The translations under genes and the position numbers were made by a program. Below the pieces are notes generated by a model. The model searched no databases. It was not told where the DNA came from and saw nothing but the letters and a program-made list of their open reading frames with translations. A stretch of 64,000 nt of DNA from Theristus sp. LFF4_11 (taxonomy: Eukaryota > Nematoda > Chromadorea > Monhysterida > Xyalidae): assembly GCA_030248135.1 (NCBI GenBank), contig JASANC010001907.1:1-64000 (forward strand), given 5' to 3'. Of the stretch, positions 24,002 to 33,232 are shown piece by piece. How positions within the stretch are numbered: position 1 is the stretch's first letter; every line of letters starts with the position of its first letter.

Positions 24002-25631
24002 TAGGGTTAGGGGGAAAAAAATCCGGATTTTTTTTTAAATTAAAAAAAAATTTTAAAAAAAAAATTTTTTTTTTTTACAAGTTAGGTTTGTTCGAAGCGT
24101 CTCGTCGAGCTGAGTTCATCTAGACTATTTTCAGAACGATCCGGAAAACTATAAGAGCGAAAATCGTGTTTTATTGAAATTATGTCCATTTCATAGAGGG
24201 AAAGTTGCATTTTCAACAGTAAAACAGGACAATTTTCGACGTGTACTTGAATATTGAACCGTTCTTAGTTGTTCCTCTTTAGAAAATTACCAAAATTTGA
24301 CTGTGTTCAAAAATTCCTGTTTGCTGTAGCTAAGTCGGCAACCCCTGTCGACCCGGTCGCCCACCCCCCCCAAGACACTTACTTTCAGGTTCAACCAGCT
24401 ATGCTATCTGCCACATGGCGAGAGCCCACTCTTCAAATCATCGTATCGAAAACACGTACCATGATTTCGCGATCACGTTGCGGGCAACTGACAGACGCAA
24501 GTTTAACACGTTAGTTTAGCTCAGCACGCAAGTTTTAACATTTGGCCATGTTATCGGGTATCTGAAAAACGGTCGTGTGATGTGGTATTAACCAACATCT
24601 CCGCTCCAATTGTTTAACAATATATCGCACAACTCCATTGTAGACCTATAACATACGCCAATCAACAAAATATCATGTTCATCTCATGGCCTACCGACTG
24701 AAAAAACATGTTCTAAGTTGCAAGAAAACGATTTCTGAAACGATATTTCAATTCAGTTAAGTCATTTCAACGCTAAAAATTGACTCTAGAAGCAGTACCG
24801 TGGGCCCAAAAAATTTTCGAGGGGGGGGGGTGTGGCCCCGGGGGGGGGGTGCCGACCAAAAAGTGAGGGGGGGGGGGGCCAACCGATGGTAACGTGGGCC
24901 CCCCCCCCGGGGGGTCCCAGCCCATGGGGGGGGCATTTTTTCAAAATTTTCTGTGGGGGGGTCCACCCCCCCCCCCCCCCCCCCCCCCCATAAATTTTTT
25001 AGCTCAAATTTGAAAGGAAAAACGCTAAATTTTGCTGCAAAATCTTTGAAATTACAATGAAGATGGTCAAGTTATCATATATTCAGCTTATATTATGGAC
25101 TTTATAGACAAAAAATCATGATTTTCGAAAAAAAAATTTGGGTGTGCAGAAAATTTTGGGGGGGGGGTGTCCGCCAGACAAAATTTCCTGGGGGGGGGGG
25201 GGGGGGGTGTCGGCCAAATTGTCGGGGGGGGGGCACGATGGGGGGGGGGGGGTGCCCTGTTTTAGGGGGGGGTGCCACGGGGCCCCCCCCCCACCCCCCC
25301 CACCCGACGGTCTCGGGTGCTCTGGGGGGGGTGTACCCCCCCCACCCCCCCCCCCCCCGCCCACGGTACTGTCTAGAAGTCATCCAAATCGAAAAACATG
25401 GAGTACGTCGGTCAAAATGACCAAATAATGACATGTACCTAAGCACACAAAGAAGTTGGGAAGAAAATTTGGTTTGAACTTTCAAAAAATTATGCCATAA
25501 ATCGAATTTTCAGAGCAAAGTAGAAGAAAAATTTTTCAAATTTTTTTTTAAGTTTGAAAAAAAAATCCAAATTTAAAAAAAAACGAAAAAAAAAATAAAA
25601 AATAATTTTTTTTTCAAAGCCCCTAACCCTA
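24002..25631. mobile_element. Family C element (TAGGGTTAGGGG ends), copy 1, with nested family B
   Basis: Ends are TAGGGTTAGGGG and CCCCTAACCCTA. Removing the nested family B copy leaves about 1.04 kb, the same size as the copies at 34824-35852 and 37668-39220. Subterminal tracts read CCGGATTTTTTTT. The flanks do not show a clean duplication, and the left flank lacks the part of family B expected there. Confidence 0.75.
24793..25371. mobile_element. Family B G-tract element, copy 2
   Basis: Ends CAGTACCGTGGGC and GCCCACGGTACTG carry an exact 8-bp duplication TCTAGAAG (24785-24792 and 25372-25379). The 579-bp copy is nested in family C, and the empty site is visible in the two other C copies. 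Confidence 0.9.
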
Positions 25632-26268
25632 GGTATGGTGCCGGGGGGGGGGGGGGCCGACCAAAAAGGGAGGGGGGGGTCCAACCTATGGTAACGTGGG
25701 ACCCCCCCATGGGGGTCCCATGGGGTAGTGCATTTTTTCAAAATTTTCTGTGGGGGGTCCACCCCCCCCCCCCCATGATAATTTTTCGCTTAAATTTTGA
25801 AGGAAAAACGCTAAATTTTGCTGCAAAATCGTTGAAATTACAATGAAGATGGTCAAGTTATCATATACCGTATTACCTCTAATAAACCCCCATGGGGGTT
25901 TATTTCTTCAGCGACTTCTGGGGGTGGGGGTTTATTTTTGGGGGGGGCTTTATTTTGGGGGGGGGGGTTTAATAGAGGTAATACGGTATTCAGCTTATAT
26001 TATGGACTTTATAGACAAAAAATCATGATTTTCGAAAAAATTATTAGGGTGTACGGAAAATTTTTTTGGGGGGGGGTCTCCGCCAGACAAAATTTCATGG
26101 GGGTGTGGGGGGGGTGTCGGCCAAATTTTCGAGAGGGGGGGTCCGATGGGGGGGGGTGCCCGGTTTTAGGGGGGGTGGCACGGTGCCCCCCACCCCCCCC
26201 CCACCCCACGGGCACAGGTGCTCTGGGGGGGTGTACCCCCCCACCCCCCCCCCTCGCCCACGGTACTG
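25632..26268. mobile_element. Family B element, copy 3, left end missing, with nested mariner-like MITE
   Basis: Interior and right end (CACGGTACTG) match family B. The left terminus is absent next to the family C copy. The conserved core holds a 119-bp insertion at 25868-25986. Confidence 0.7.
25868..25986. mobile_element. 119-bp TA-target MITE with CCGTATTACCTC ends
   Basis: Ends CCGTATTACCTCTAATAAAC and the inverse GTTTAATAGAGGTAATACGG-type arm surround G-rich GGGTTTATT repeats. Comparison with uninterrupted family B copies (for example near 25075) shows that a TA was duplicated on insertion, as in Tc1/mariner. Confidence 0.88.
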
Positions 26269-26770
26269 GGGGGGGGGGTGTTTGCCTAATTTTAGAGGGG
26301 GGGGTCAGGTGCCTTCTAGGTGAAGGGGGGTGCACGGGCAGCAAATTTTCCTGAGGGGGGGGTGCACTGGCAGAAAAATTTTGTGAGGGGGGGGGTGCAC
26401 GGGATCGCACGGGTAATACCAAATTTTTGCCTTAGAAAAACACAGAAATTCTTGTAAAATACAGAATATTTTGTGCAAACAAGCTGCTTGTTTGGTTAGA
26501 AACAACAAAATATATGCAGGGACAGACAAAAACGTCAAGAAAAATGCAAAAATTACGGTATTTTTGGAAAAAATTGAGAAGAGATTGACCACCGTGAGGG
26601 GGGGGGGGGTGCGATCCCGTGTTTTCTCGCGGAGGGGGGTGGGGGGAGTCTAGTACCCGTGTCGAGGTAAAGGGGGGGAGGGGGGTACACGGGTACCTGC
26701 CCGTCCCCGAGCAGGCCTTTCGGCTGAGGGGGAGGTGGACCCCCCCCACCCCCCCGCACTTTCGCTACTG

Positions 26771-27016
26771 CAAACAAGCAACTCACCGGTGTGATGGAAC
26801 TGACGACGACTGACGACACGAGTCGATCATGTCTCACCAAGGCTAAAAAAAGTCGATAAATCAATCCAGAATACCACCTGCAGAGCAGTACCGTGCAGTA
26901 GCGAAAGTGCGGGGGGTGGGGGGGGGGTCCACCCCCCCCCCCGCAGCCGAAAATCCTGCCCGTGCACGGGCAGATACTCGACACGGGTACTGGACTCCCC
27001 CCACCCCCCTCCGCGA
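26771..27016. mobile_element. Fragments of families A, B and D
   Basis: 26771-26886 matches the middle of family A (ending near CCACCTGCAG). It is followed by the first bases of a family B terminus and then a truncated family D start (CAGTAGCGAAAGTGCG). No coding signal is present. Confidence 0.5.
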
Positions 27017-27329
27017 CATAGTTGTTCTAGGGGGGGGGGGGCGGCCCTAAAGATGTCAAGAAAAAAAATTTTTTCTATTTTTTTTTTTTTTTAAAGATTT
27101 TTTAATTTTTTTTATGAAAGTTGTTCAGAATTTTTCAGGGAGTCCGAATATCACCATCTGAGGAGCCACCGACTTACCATATGACCCCCACTCATGTGGG
27201 AGGAGGGTGAAAATTTCAGACTTGGTTTCGGCGACCCCATTTTCCCACCGACAACATCACGTCTCGTGTTTTGCCTCTCAATTCACCTTTTCATTTTGAA
27301 TTGAATTGAATTTCAATTTCACCAATTCA

Positions 27330-27351
27330 AGTTTTTACCCATAAACTTGAG
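27330..27351 (+). other. Spliced-leader-like 22-mer in the LINE leader
   Basis: This 22-nt stretch contains TTTTTACCCA and ends AAACTTGAG. Nematode SL1/SL2-type leaders are also 22 nt, have TTACCCA or TAACCCA near the middle and end in TTTGAG or TCAAG. It lies 43 nt upstream of the ATG and about 41 bp inside the LINE. The resemblance is by eye and may be chance. Confidence 0.35.
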
Positions 27352-27394
27352 ACATCCAATCTCGCTCTTCTCACAATTCTCGTATAATCCAACA

Positions 27395-30300
27395 ATGTGG
27401 CCGTTCAATGGGCAGTTCACGTCGCCGCACTACACACCGGCGTACCCATTCGCGTACCCTGCTGTGATGCCGCAACCTCAGCAGCAGCAACAGGCGGTTC
27501 CACAACAGCCGCAGATCATCTACGTGCAGTCACCACCTCAACCACCACCTCAACCACCGCAACCGATCCAGCAATCACAGCAGCCAGCCACACAGGGCTA
27601 CAACGGCGGAGGCCGCGGCCGATTCCAGGGAAATTTTTATCGACGCAACAGCAACTTCCGGGGCGGCAACAGTCGCGGCGGCACCGGCGGCGGCGTTCAT
27701 TCGCGGGGCGGCGCCCAACCTCGCGGCATCTGGTCGCTTCGTCGTACGTCGTACGGCGGTGTTCATAAACGAGGTGGCAGCGCTCATCGTGGTCCACAGG
27801 CGCACCGTGGTGGCAGCAACAACACCGCAGCTGGCACTCAGCCGTCAGGTCGGTTATTTGGAGGTGGTATTCAGAAGGTTCCTTTTTCGGAAAAAGCCCT
27901 GCTTACGGGCGAAGGTGTCACAATTCTAGTACCATTTGCCAAAGAGATTGAGTGTCCGGTCCCTGACTGTGATAGGCGCTATTGCATCATGCCAAACTAT
28001 GAGCACAAGATCAGCATTGACACACATCTGATCCGTGAACACAATTTTGACCCACAAAATGCCAAGTACAAACTCCGCTGTCGCTTTTGCTCTTTCGCTC
28101 CAAACACCAGATGTAGGATCAAGAGTCTCATCTCGCATTCACATTCACACGTTTTCGAACTTGAAACGCTTCCAAGCGACAATCACATGCGGTATCAGTG
28201 TCCCTCCTGCTCCATTTACTTTCCAACATCGATCGCTCTCACAAGCCATCTCCGACAATCAAAATGTAAGAGGCAACACCCAACAGAGGCCTCCGTGGCC
28301 ACAAGTGACAACCAGGCTGCCTCCGCGGCAACCACAAACTGTACAAGTGACACCAAGGCTGCCTCCGTGGCAGCCACTAACAGACCAAACGGCAACAAGG
28401 TCGCCTCCGTGGCAACCACAAACCGTCCAAGTGTCACCAAGGCCGCCTCCGTGGCAGCCACTAACAGACTAAATGACAGCAAGGTCGCCTCCGTGGCAAC
28501 CACAAACCGTCAAAATGACATCAAGGTTGCCTCCGTGGCAACCAAAAACCGTCCAAGTGACACCAAGGCTGCCTCCGTGGCAACCAAAAACCGTCCAAGT
28601 AACACCAAGGATGCCTCTGTGGCGCCTACAAACACATCAAGTGGCACAACGGCTGTCCCTGTGGCAAACTTCGAATCTGCAAAAGACACACGGGCAACCC
28701 TTTCTGAGGAGGCTCCGAGTCTCGAAGGTGCGCTGCATAACAACAACAGCCACCCGCCTGACCACATCCCGACTTCGCCTGATGCAAATCGGTTCCGAAG
28801 CCGGCTAGAAACTGTGCCAGAACTGTCAGACCACAAAATCTCGACCTCAACAAAATCCCACTGTAAACTGCAACCACAAAAAACAACAGGCGCACAGCTA
28901 AAACGCTACAGCTCTGCCCAAACCATTCCTCTAGGTGTGGTCACGCGCTCCCGCGCGAGATCCAGCAGTACATCCAACACAAACGACCAAACACGACAAA
29001 CCAACAGCACTGCAGCACCATCATTCTCTGCACACCAGACATCAATAGCTAGCAGCAAATGCCAAGCTCCCAACACCTCAAGTTGTCCAACGCAGTGGTG
29101 CAACCGGCACCCAAAACAATGGTCAGACACCGAACTAAACCGGGCCCTCCGGTCAGCAATCCACAACAGTCGAGACAGCATAGCGGTTGATGCACTAGTT
29201 TGGCAAACAGGCAATCAGGAGCCCTCCTGCAATTTCCAAGAGTGGCGCAGTATTCCAATCTGGCCGGAAGAACGAAACGCCTGGTCAACAGCTTACATTC
29301 CAGTCTTCTACAACAGCCACTGGGCGCTTGCAGTTCTCTCGGTTGCTTCGAACGTTCTACACTACTACGATAGTAGCGCACGTACAATGCCACCTAAAAG
29401 CGTTCTCAAAGATCTGCTTGCCATTTGCTCCAATCTGACTAAATCCAACAAAAAGCCGAGGGTCGTTGAATGCCCTGAGAACTATTTCAAACAAACTGAT
29501 GCTGTCAACTGCGGTCCGGCCGCAGCTCTGACTGCTTCAAGAGCTGTCATGCAGGAGCAACTCGTATTCGGTGTTGATGCGGTAGTCAATCACCGCCGAC
29601 TGCTTGAAGCGGAGTTCGCAACTGACGGACTCGCTAGACTAGAAGAAATGGCCTTCCAATCAGCCATCAAGACCATCGAAGCCTCCCAGAACAAAGTTAA
29701 ACAGCCAAAATCTAAAAGTCACAACAACAGCCACGTCAAACCAACCGTTAGCACAACAAAAACTGACCGTACCGGCCCTGTGCCGACTAAACACTCAGAC
29801 TGGCTAAACAAACTTGAACAATGGAGTGAAAACGCTGATTGGAGCTCTTTTGAGAACATCTGTCACGAACTAACAGAATCGCTAGCCTCTAAAACCAACC
29901 AAACAGGTCAGCCAAAAGCCCCACTGCGACATGCAAATGACAAATCTACCCAGACGGTTCGGCCGAACTTCAAACCGGCTGATCCAACAAAAGCAAAACA
30001 ATCTGCAAAAAGCTATCTGCAAAAACTGTACAACCGAAACAAAAAGAAGGCATTCAAGAAAGTGTTAGGCAACAGCGCTGTTCAATGCACACTTGACCCG
30101 GACGCGGTGGCATCCTACTTCAAGAAAGAAATGGGCCCACGCGCTATTGACTACCACGCTCTAGACAACTGTGCCACAATAACCAAGTCACTGTCAGACG
30201 AAGAGAAGAACCGCATCGCCGCCGAAATCACTCCGGCGGAGGTCGGACGCGTTCTTCGTCGCATGCCGAACAGCGCGCCGGGAGCTGACGGAGTGTCCTA

Positions 30301-33232
30301 CGCGGACCTCAAGAAGCTACCGGGATGCGAAGTGATCTTAGCCCGCATCTATCAGATCTGCCAAGCCAACAAAAAAGTTCCATCAGCCTGGAAAACAGCT
30401 AACACCATCCTGATCCATAAAAAAGGCGACCAGGGCGACGTGCGCAATTTCCGGCCTATTGCTATCATGAGCACCATTTATAAACTGTACACGGCCATCC
30501 TTGCCAATCGAGTCGGTCGTCTTTCGGTCGAAAAGAAGCTCTCTGACAGCAGCAACCTGCTTCTGAGTCACGAACAGAGTGGTTTCGAGGCCTTCGAGGG
30601 CACTATTGAGAACGTCTTCCTCTTGGACAACATCATCACCCATGCCAGAAACGACGTGAACGAACTACACGTCGCCTGGCTGGACTTACGAAACGCATTT
30701 GGCTCAGTGCCCCACCCGCTGATCTTCTACATGCTTGATAAACTAGGCTTCCCGTCGGAGTTTCTTGAAATCGTGGCAGACATCTACAACGAGGCCTCAA
30801 CAACGTTCCAGTGCGGCGACTGCATCACTGAAGCGGTGCCAATTGAATCGGGCGTCAAACAGGGAGATCCACTAAGCCCTCTGCTGTTCAACATCTCTCT
30901 TGAATTTCTGATCCGGACGATCAAATCAAATTTCCCGACAGCGGGCTACACACTCGGACCCTCAACGCACAACGTGTTAGCATACGCCGATGATTTAGCT
31001 GTCATAACCACGAATCCAGGTGACCTAGAACAGCTCCTTGCACTAGTTTCCTCAGTCGCCTCTGACATGGGTCTCGCATTCAATGCAGCGAAATGCGGCA
31101 CCCTATCGGCACTCGGCTCCAGAGCTCTCAACTGTCAATTCGAGATTCAAGGTGGGAAAATACCAGCACTAGACCAAGGGGAAGCGTACACTTATCTCGG
31201 TACCTACCTTGGCATAGCAAACGACCAAACACCAAACGAAATGTTCACGGACATCATCTCAGACCTTGACAAAATTAGTAAGTGCGACCTAGCCCCATGG
31301 CAGAAGCTGGACGCAATCCGAGTTTTCCTGCAGCCTAGACTCAGCTACACTGCCAGAACTTCTGACATCTCAGTTACCGCTCTCAATCACCTGGACAAAG
31401 TCCTAAAGGACGTCTGCAGAGAGGTAACCAATCTCCCATTCAATTCAACCCCCCACTACATTTTCTCTGACCATCGTAACGGCGGTCTCGGAATGCTCTC
31501 ATTCGCGGACGCCTACGCAATCCAAACTGTGGCACATGTGTTCCGCCTTCTCAGCTCCAAGAACAGTCGCACTAGGTCCACGGCATGGTTCCTTCTGCGC
31601 CACGAAGTTGCACGGTGGATCCGCGGCGACCCGACTGATGAACAAATCGGCGAATTCTGCAATGCCAAAACAGACGGGGCATTTCACAGAGCGCTGGCCG
31701 CCAGCGGCGGAGGCGCAAAAAACGTGTTCAAGCGCTTCCGAAAAGCTGTCCGAACGTTGCAAAAGCTATTTCACATTGAATTCCAAGTCAACGGCGACAA
31801 CCTCTCAGTTACACTGGACCACCCACGGTTCGGCTATGTAACGGCCACCGACAATCAGCGCAAATGCGTCTACCGCTGGCTGCGTGAATGCGTGACCAAC
31901 TACCACTTCACGGCTCTGCAGAAGCTGCCAAGCCAAGGGAAAATTGCGCGCGGGGCAGTCAACCAAATAGAAAACAATCGGTTCACCGCTGACGGCAAGT
32001 TCATCAGCTTTGCCGGCTACAAATTCATCCACAGCGCTAGGCTAAACCTCCTGTCCACAAAATGTAACACTCTGACACGTGGACCTGACGCTAAGAACAG
32101 AGACAGTGCCTGTCGCCGCTGCGGCGACAAGTACGAAACACTTCAGCACATATTAAACCACTGTAAATATCAGCTAGGTGCAGCCGTCACTGCAAGACAT
32201 GACGACATCCAGAATCGCGTTGTCTCAGCAATCAAACTCAACAACCCCACATTCGAAGTCTCAGTAAACAAGCAATGCAAAATAGCCAATCGCAGTCTCC
32301 GCCCTGACATCGTAGTGAAAAACCCCGCTACTGATGAGGTCTGGATCCTTGACGTTACCTGCCCATTTGAGTACAAAGCACACAATGAATCCAACTGGCA
32401 CACGGTGGCACGGCAACACAAGATCACAAAATACCTCATAGAGGCCAACGCGTTTGAACGTAGGGGCTACAAGGTCTATCTTGATGCAATAGTGGTAGGT
32501 AGCTTGGGCACATGGGACCCCCTGAACAATGATGCTCTCCGCACCCTAAATATCCCCCAAAAACAGATCTCAAAACTGATCCGGTTTATTGTCATGGACA
32601 CAATTGAGCACTCAAAGTCCATCTATTGGAGACACGTCCTGGGGGACAAATACCTAAACTTCATTCCAGGCTCGGCCCAGACCCGTCTGGGGCGACTGAC
32701 TCCGCCAATTGCTGTCCTGGGCGACAGTAACGCGTCTCGCGTTCACCGCATCGTCGATATCGACAAGACCAAAGTGTCGGTCCACGATCGCAGAGGCGCG
32801 CTGTCAACGACGCTGCTGGCTGCTGTGAAGGACATGAACGGTCCGATTGCAAGCAGCGCAGTCGTCATCGTGGGCGGCATCAACGACGTCAACCGTGGAA
32901 AATCGCAAGGAAAGGAAGAAGAGATCGCCGAATATCTCGTTGCTGCAGCGCGACAGGCTCGAGACATCAGTCCTGGCGTGAAGGCCTTCATCGTCAGCCT
33001 CCGCTCTCGGGAGCCCGGTGACTCTGCGGCACTCATCAACCAAGCGATGACTTCGCTCATGGATGAGTGGGAGTCCGAGAACATCGAAATCATCAAAGTC
33101 AACTACAACGCGAACGGGGCACTTGAGACCGATGACGTGCATTTGACGCCCCTCGCAATGAGCGACGTGCTTCTCCAAGTCGCTGACAAAGTCAAAGTAG
33201 ACATTCGAGCGCCGAACATTCCCGACAAATGA
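27395..33232 (+). CDS. LINE polyprotein: zinc fingers, Ulp1-like protease, RT, CCHC, RLE, SGNH hydrolase (1945 aa)
   Basis: The start is the ATG at 27395; an upstream in-frame TTG is not used. Domains in order: a Pro/Gln-rich then RGG-rich N-terminus (about 1-160); three C2H2-type fingers (about 185-290); nine 14-residue repeats (about 304-425); a Ulp1/C48 cysteine protease with catalytic-type H642, D659 and C706 (HWAL, YYDS, KQTD..NCGP); a reverse transcriptase with LDLRNAFGSVPH, KQGDPLSPLLFN and YADD (Y1197); a CCHC motif from C1573; and a restriction-like endonuclease with RPD (D1638) and D1653. The C-terminus is an SGNH hydrolase-like domain with GDSN (S1778), GGIND, and DDVH (H1916). The expected role is target-primed reverse transcription of its own RNA, with the endonuclease nicking the target. 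Roles for the protease and hydrolase are unknown. All key residues I checked are present and there is no frameshift. Confidence 0.93.
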   Translation: MWPFNGQFTSPHYTPAYPFAYPAVMPQPQQQQQAVPQQPQIIYVQSPPQPPPQPPQPIQQSQQPATQGYNGGGRGRFQGNFYRRNSNFRGGNSRGGTGGGVHSRGGAQPRGIWSLRRTSYGGVHKRGGSAHRGPQAHRGGSNNTAAGTQPSGRLFGGGIQKVPFSEKALLTGEGVTILVPFAKEIECPVPDCDRRYCIMPNYEHKISIDTHLIREHNFDPQNAKYKLRCRFCSFAPNTRCRIKSLISHSHSHVFELETLPSDNHMRYQCPSCSIYFPTSIALTSHLRQSKCKRQHPTEASVATSDNQAASAATTNCTSDTKAASVAATNRPNGNKVASVATTNRPSVTKAASVAATNRLNDSKVASVATTNRQNDIKVASVATKNRPSDTKAASVATKNRPSNTKDASVAPTNTSSGTTAVPVANFESAKDTRATLSEEAPSLEGALHNNNSHPPDHIPTSPDANRFRSRLETVPELSDHKISTSTKSHCKLQPQKTTGAQLKRYSSAQTIPLGVVTRSRARSSSTSNTNDQTRQTNSTAAPSFSAHQTSIASSKCQAPNTSSCPTQWCNRHPKQWSDTELNRALRSAIHNSRDSIAVDALVWQTGNQEPSCNFQEWRSIPIWPEERNAWSTAYIPVFYNSHWALAVLSVASNVLHYYDSSARTMPPKSVLKDLLAICSNLTKSNKKPRVVECPENYFKQTDAVNCGPAAALTASRAVMQEQLVFGVDAVVNHRRLLEAEFATDGLARLEEMAFQSAIKTIEASQNKVKQPKSKSHNNSHVKPTVSTTKTDRTGPVPTKHSDWLNKLEQWSENADWSSFENICHELTESLASKTNQTGQPKAPLRHANDKSTQTVRPNFKPADPTKAKQSAKSYLQKLYNRNKKKAFKKVLGNSAVQCTLDPDAVASYFKKEMGPRAIDYHALDNCATITKSLSDEEKNRIAAEITPAEVGRVLRRMPNSAPGADGVSYADLKKLPGCEVILARIYQICQANKKVPSAWKTANTILIHKKGDQGDVRNFRPIAIMSTIYKLYTAILANRVGRLSVEKKLSDSSNLLLSHEQSGFEAFEGTIENVFLLDNIITHARNDVNELHVAWLDLRNAFGSVPHPLIFYMLDKLGFPSEFLEIVADIYNEASTTFQCGDCITEAVPIESGVKQGDPLSPLLFNISLEFLIRTIKSNFPTAGYTLGPSTHNVLAYADDLAVITTNPGDLEQLLALVSSVASDMGLAFNAAKCGTLSALGSRALNCQFEIQGGKIPALDQGEAYTYLGTYLGIANDQTPNEMFTDIISDLDKISKCDLAPWQKLDAIRVFLQPRLSYTARTSDISVTALNHLDKVLKDVCREVTNLPFNSTPHYIFSDHRNGGLGMLSFADAYAIQTVAHVFRLLSSKNSRTRSTAWFLLRHEVARWIRGDPTDEQIGEFCNAKTDGAFHRALAASGGGAKNVFKRFRKAVRTLQKLFHIEFQVNGDNLSVTLDHPRFGYVTATDNQRKCVYRWLRECVTNYHFTALQKLPSQGKIARGAVNQIENNRFTADGKFISFAGYKFIHSARLNLLSTKCNTLTRGPDAKNRDSACRRCGDKYETLQHILNHCKYQLGAAVTARHDDIQNRVVSAIKLNNPTFEVSVNKQCKIANRSLRPDIVVKNPATDEVWILDVTCPFEYKAHNESNWHTVARQHKITKYLIEANAFERRGYKVYLDAIVVGSLGTWDPLNNDALRTLNIPQKQISKLIRFIVMDTIEHSKSIYWRHVLGDKYLNFIPGSAQTRLGRLTPPIAVLGDSNASRVHRIVDIDKTKVSVHDRRGALSTTLLAAVKDMNGPIASSAVVIVGGINDVNRGKSQGKEEEIAEYLVAAARQARDISPGVKAFIVSLRSREPGDSAALINQAMTSLMDEWESENIEIIKVNYNANGALETDDVHLTPLAMSDVLLQVADKVKVDIRAPNIPDK
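28304..28675 (+). repeat. 42-bp in-frame minisatellite inside the LINE ORF
   Basis: About nine units of 42 bp encode 14-residue repeats with consensus (S/N)-D-T-K-x-A-S-V-A-T-T-N-R-P. They separate the zinc fingers from the protease domain and would form a flexible Ser/Thr/Lys-rich linker. Confidence 0.92.

Larger units (their letters stand above)
23966..26770. mobile_element. Family D G-tract element (CAGTAGCGAAAGTGCG ends), disrupted
   Basis: Inverted ends CAGTAGCGAAAGTGCG and CGCACTTTCGCTACTG enclose G-rich arms and are interrupted by family C and family B sequences. Flanking octamers do not match. A second, truncated and opposite D copy begins at about 26898. Arm segments contain runs such as GGGGGGTGCACGGG. 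Confidence 0.55.

Noticed and set aside
27347..27394. Upstream extension of the LINE ORF from TTG
   Set aside because: It begins inside the spliced-leader-like stretch at a non-ATG codon; the ATG at 27395 is the simpler start.
28035..28808. Pro/Trp/Gln-rich alternative-frame ORFs over the LINE repeats
   Set aside because: The 42-bp units keep other frames open by periodicity; the main frame carries all recognised domains.
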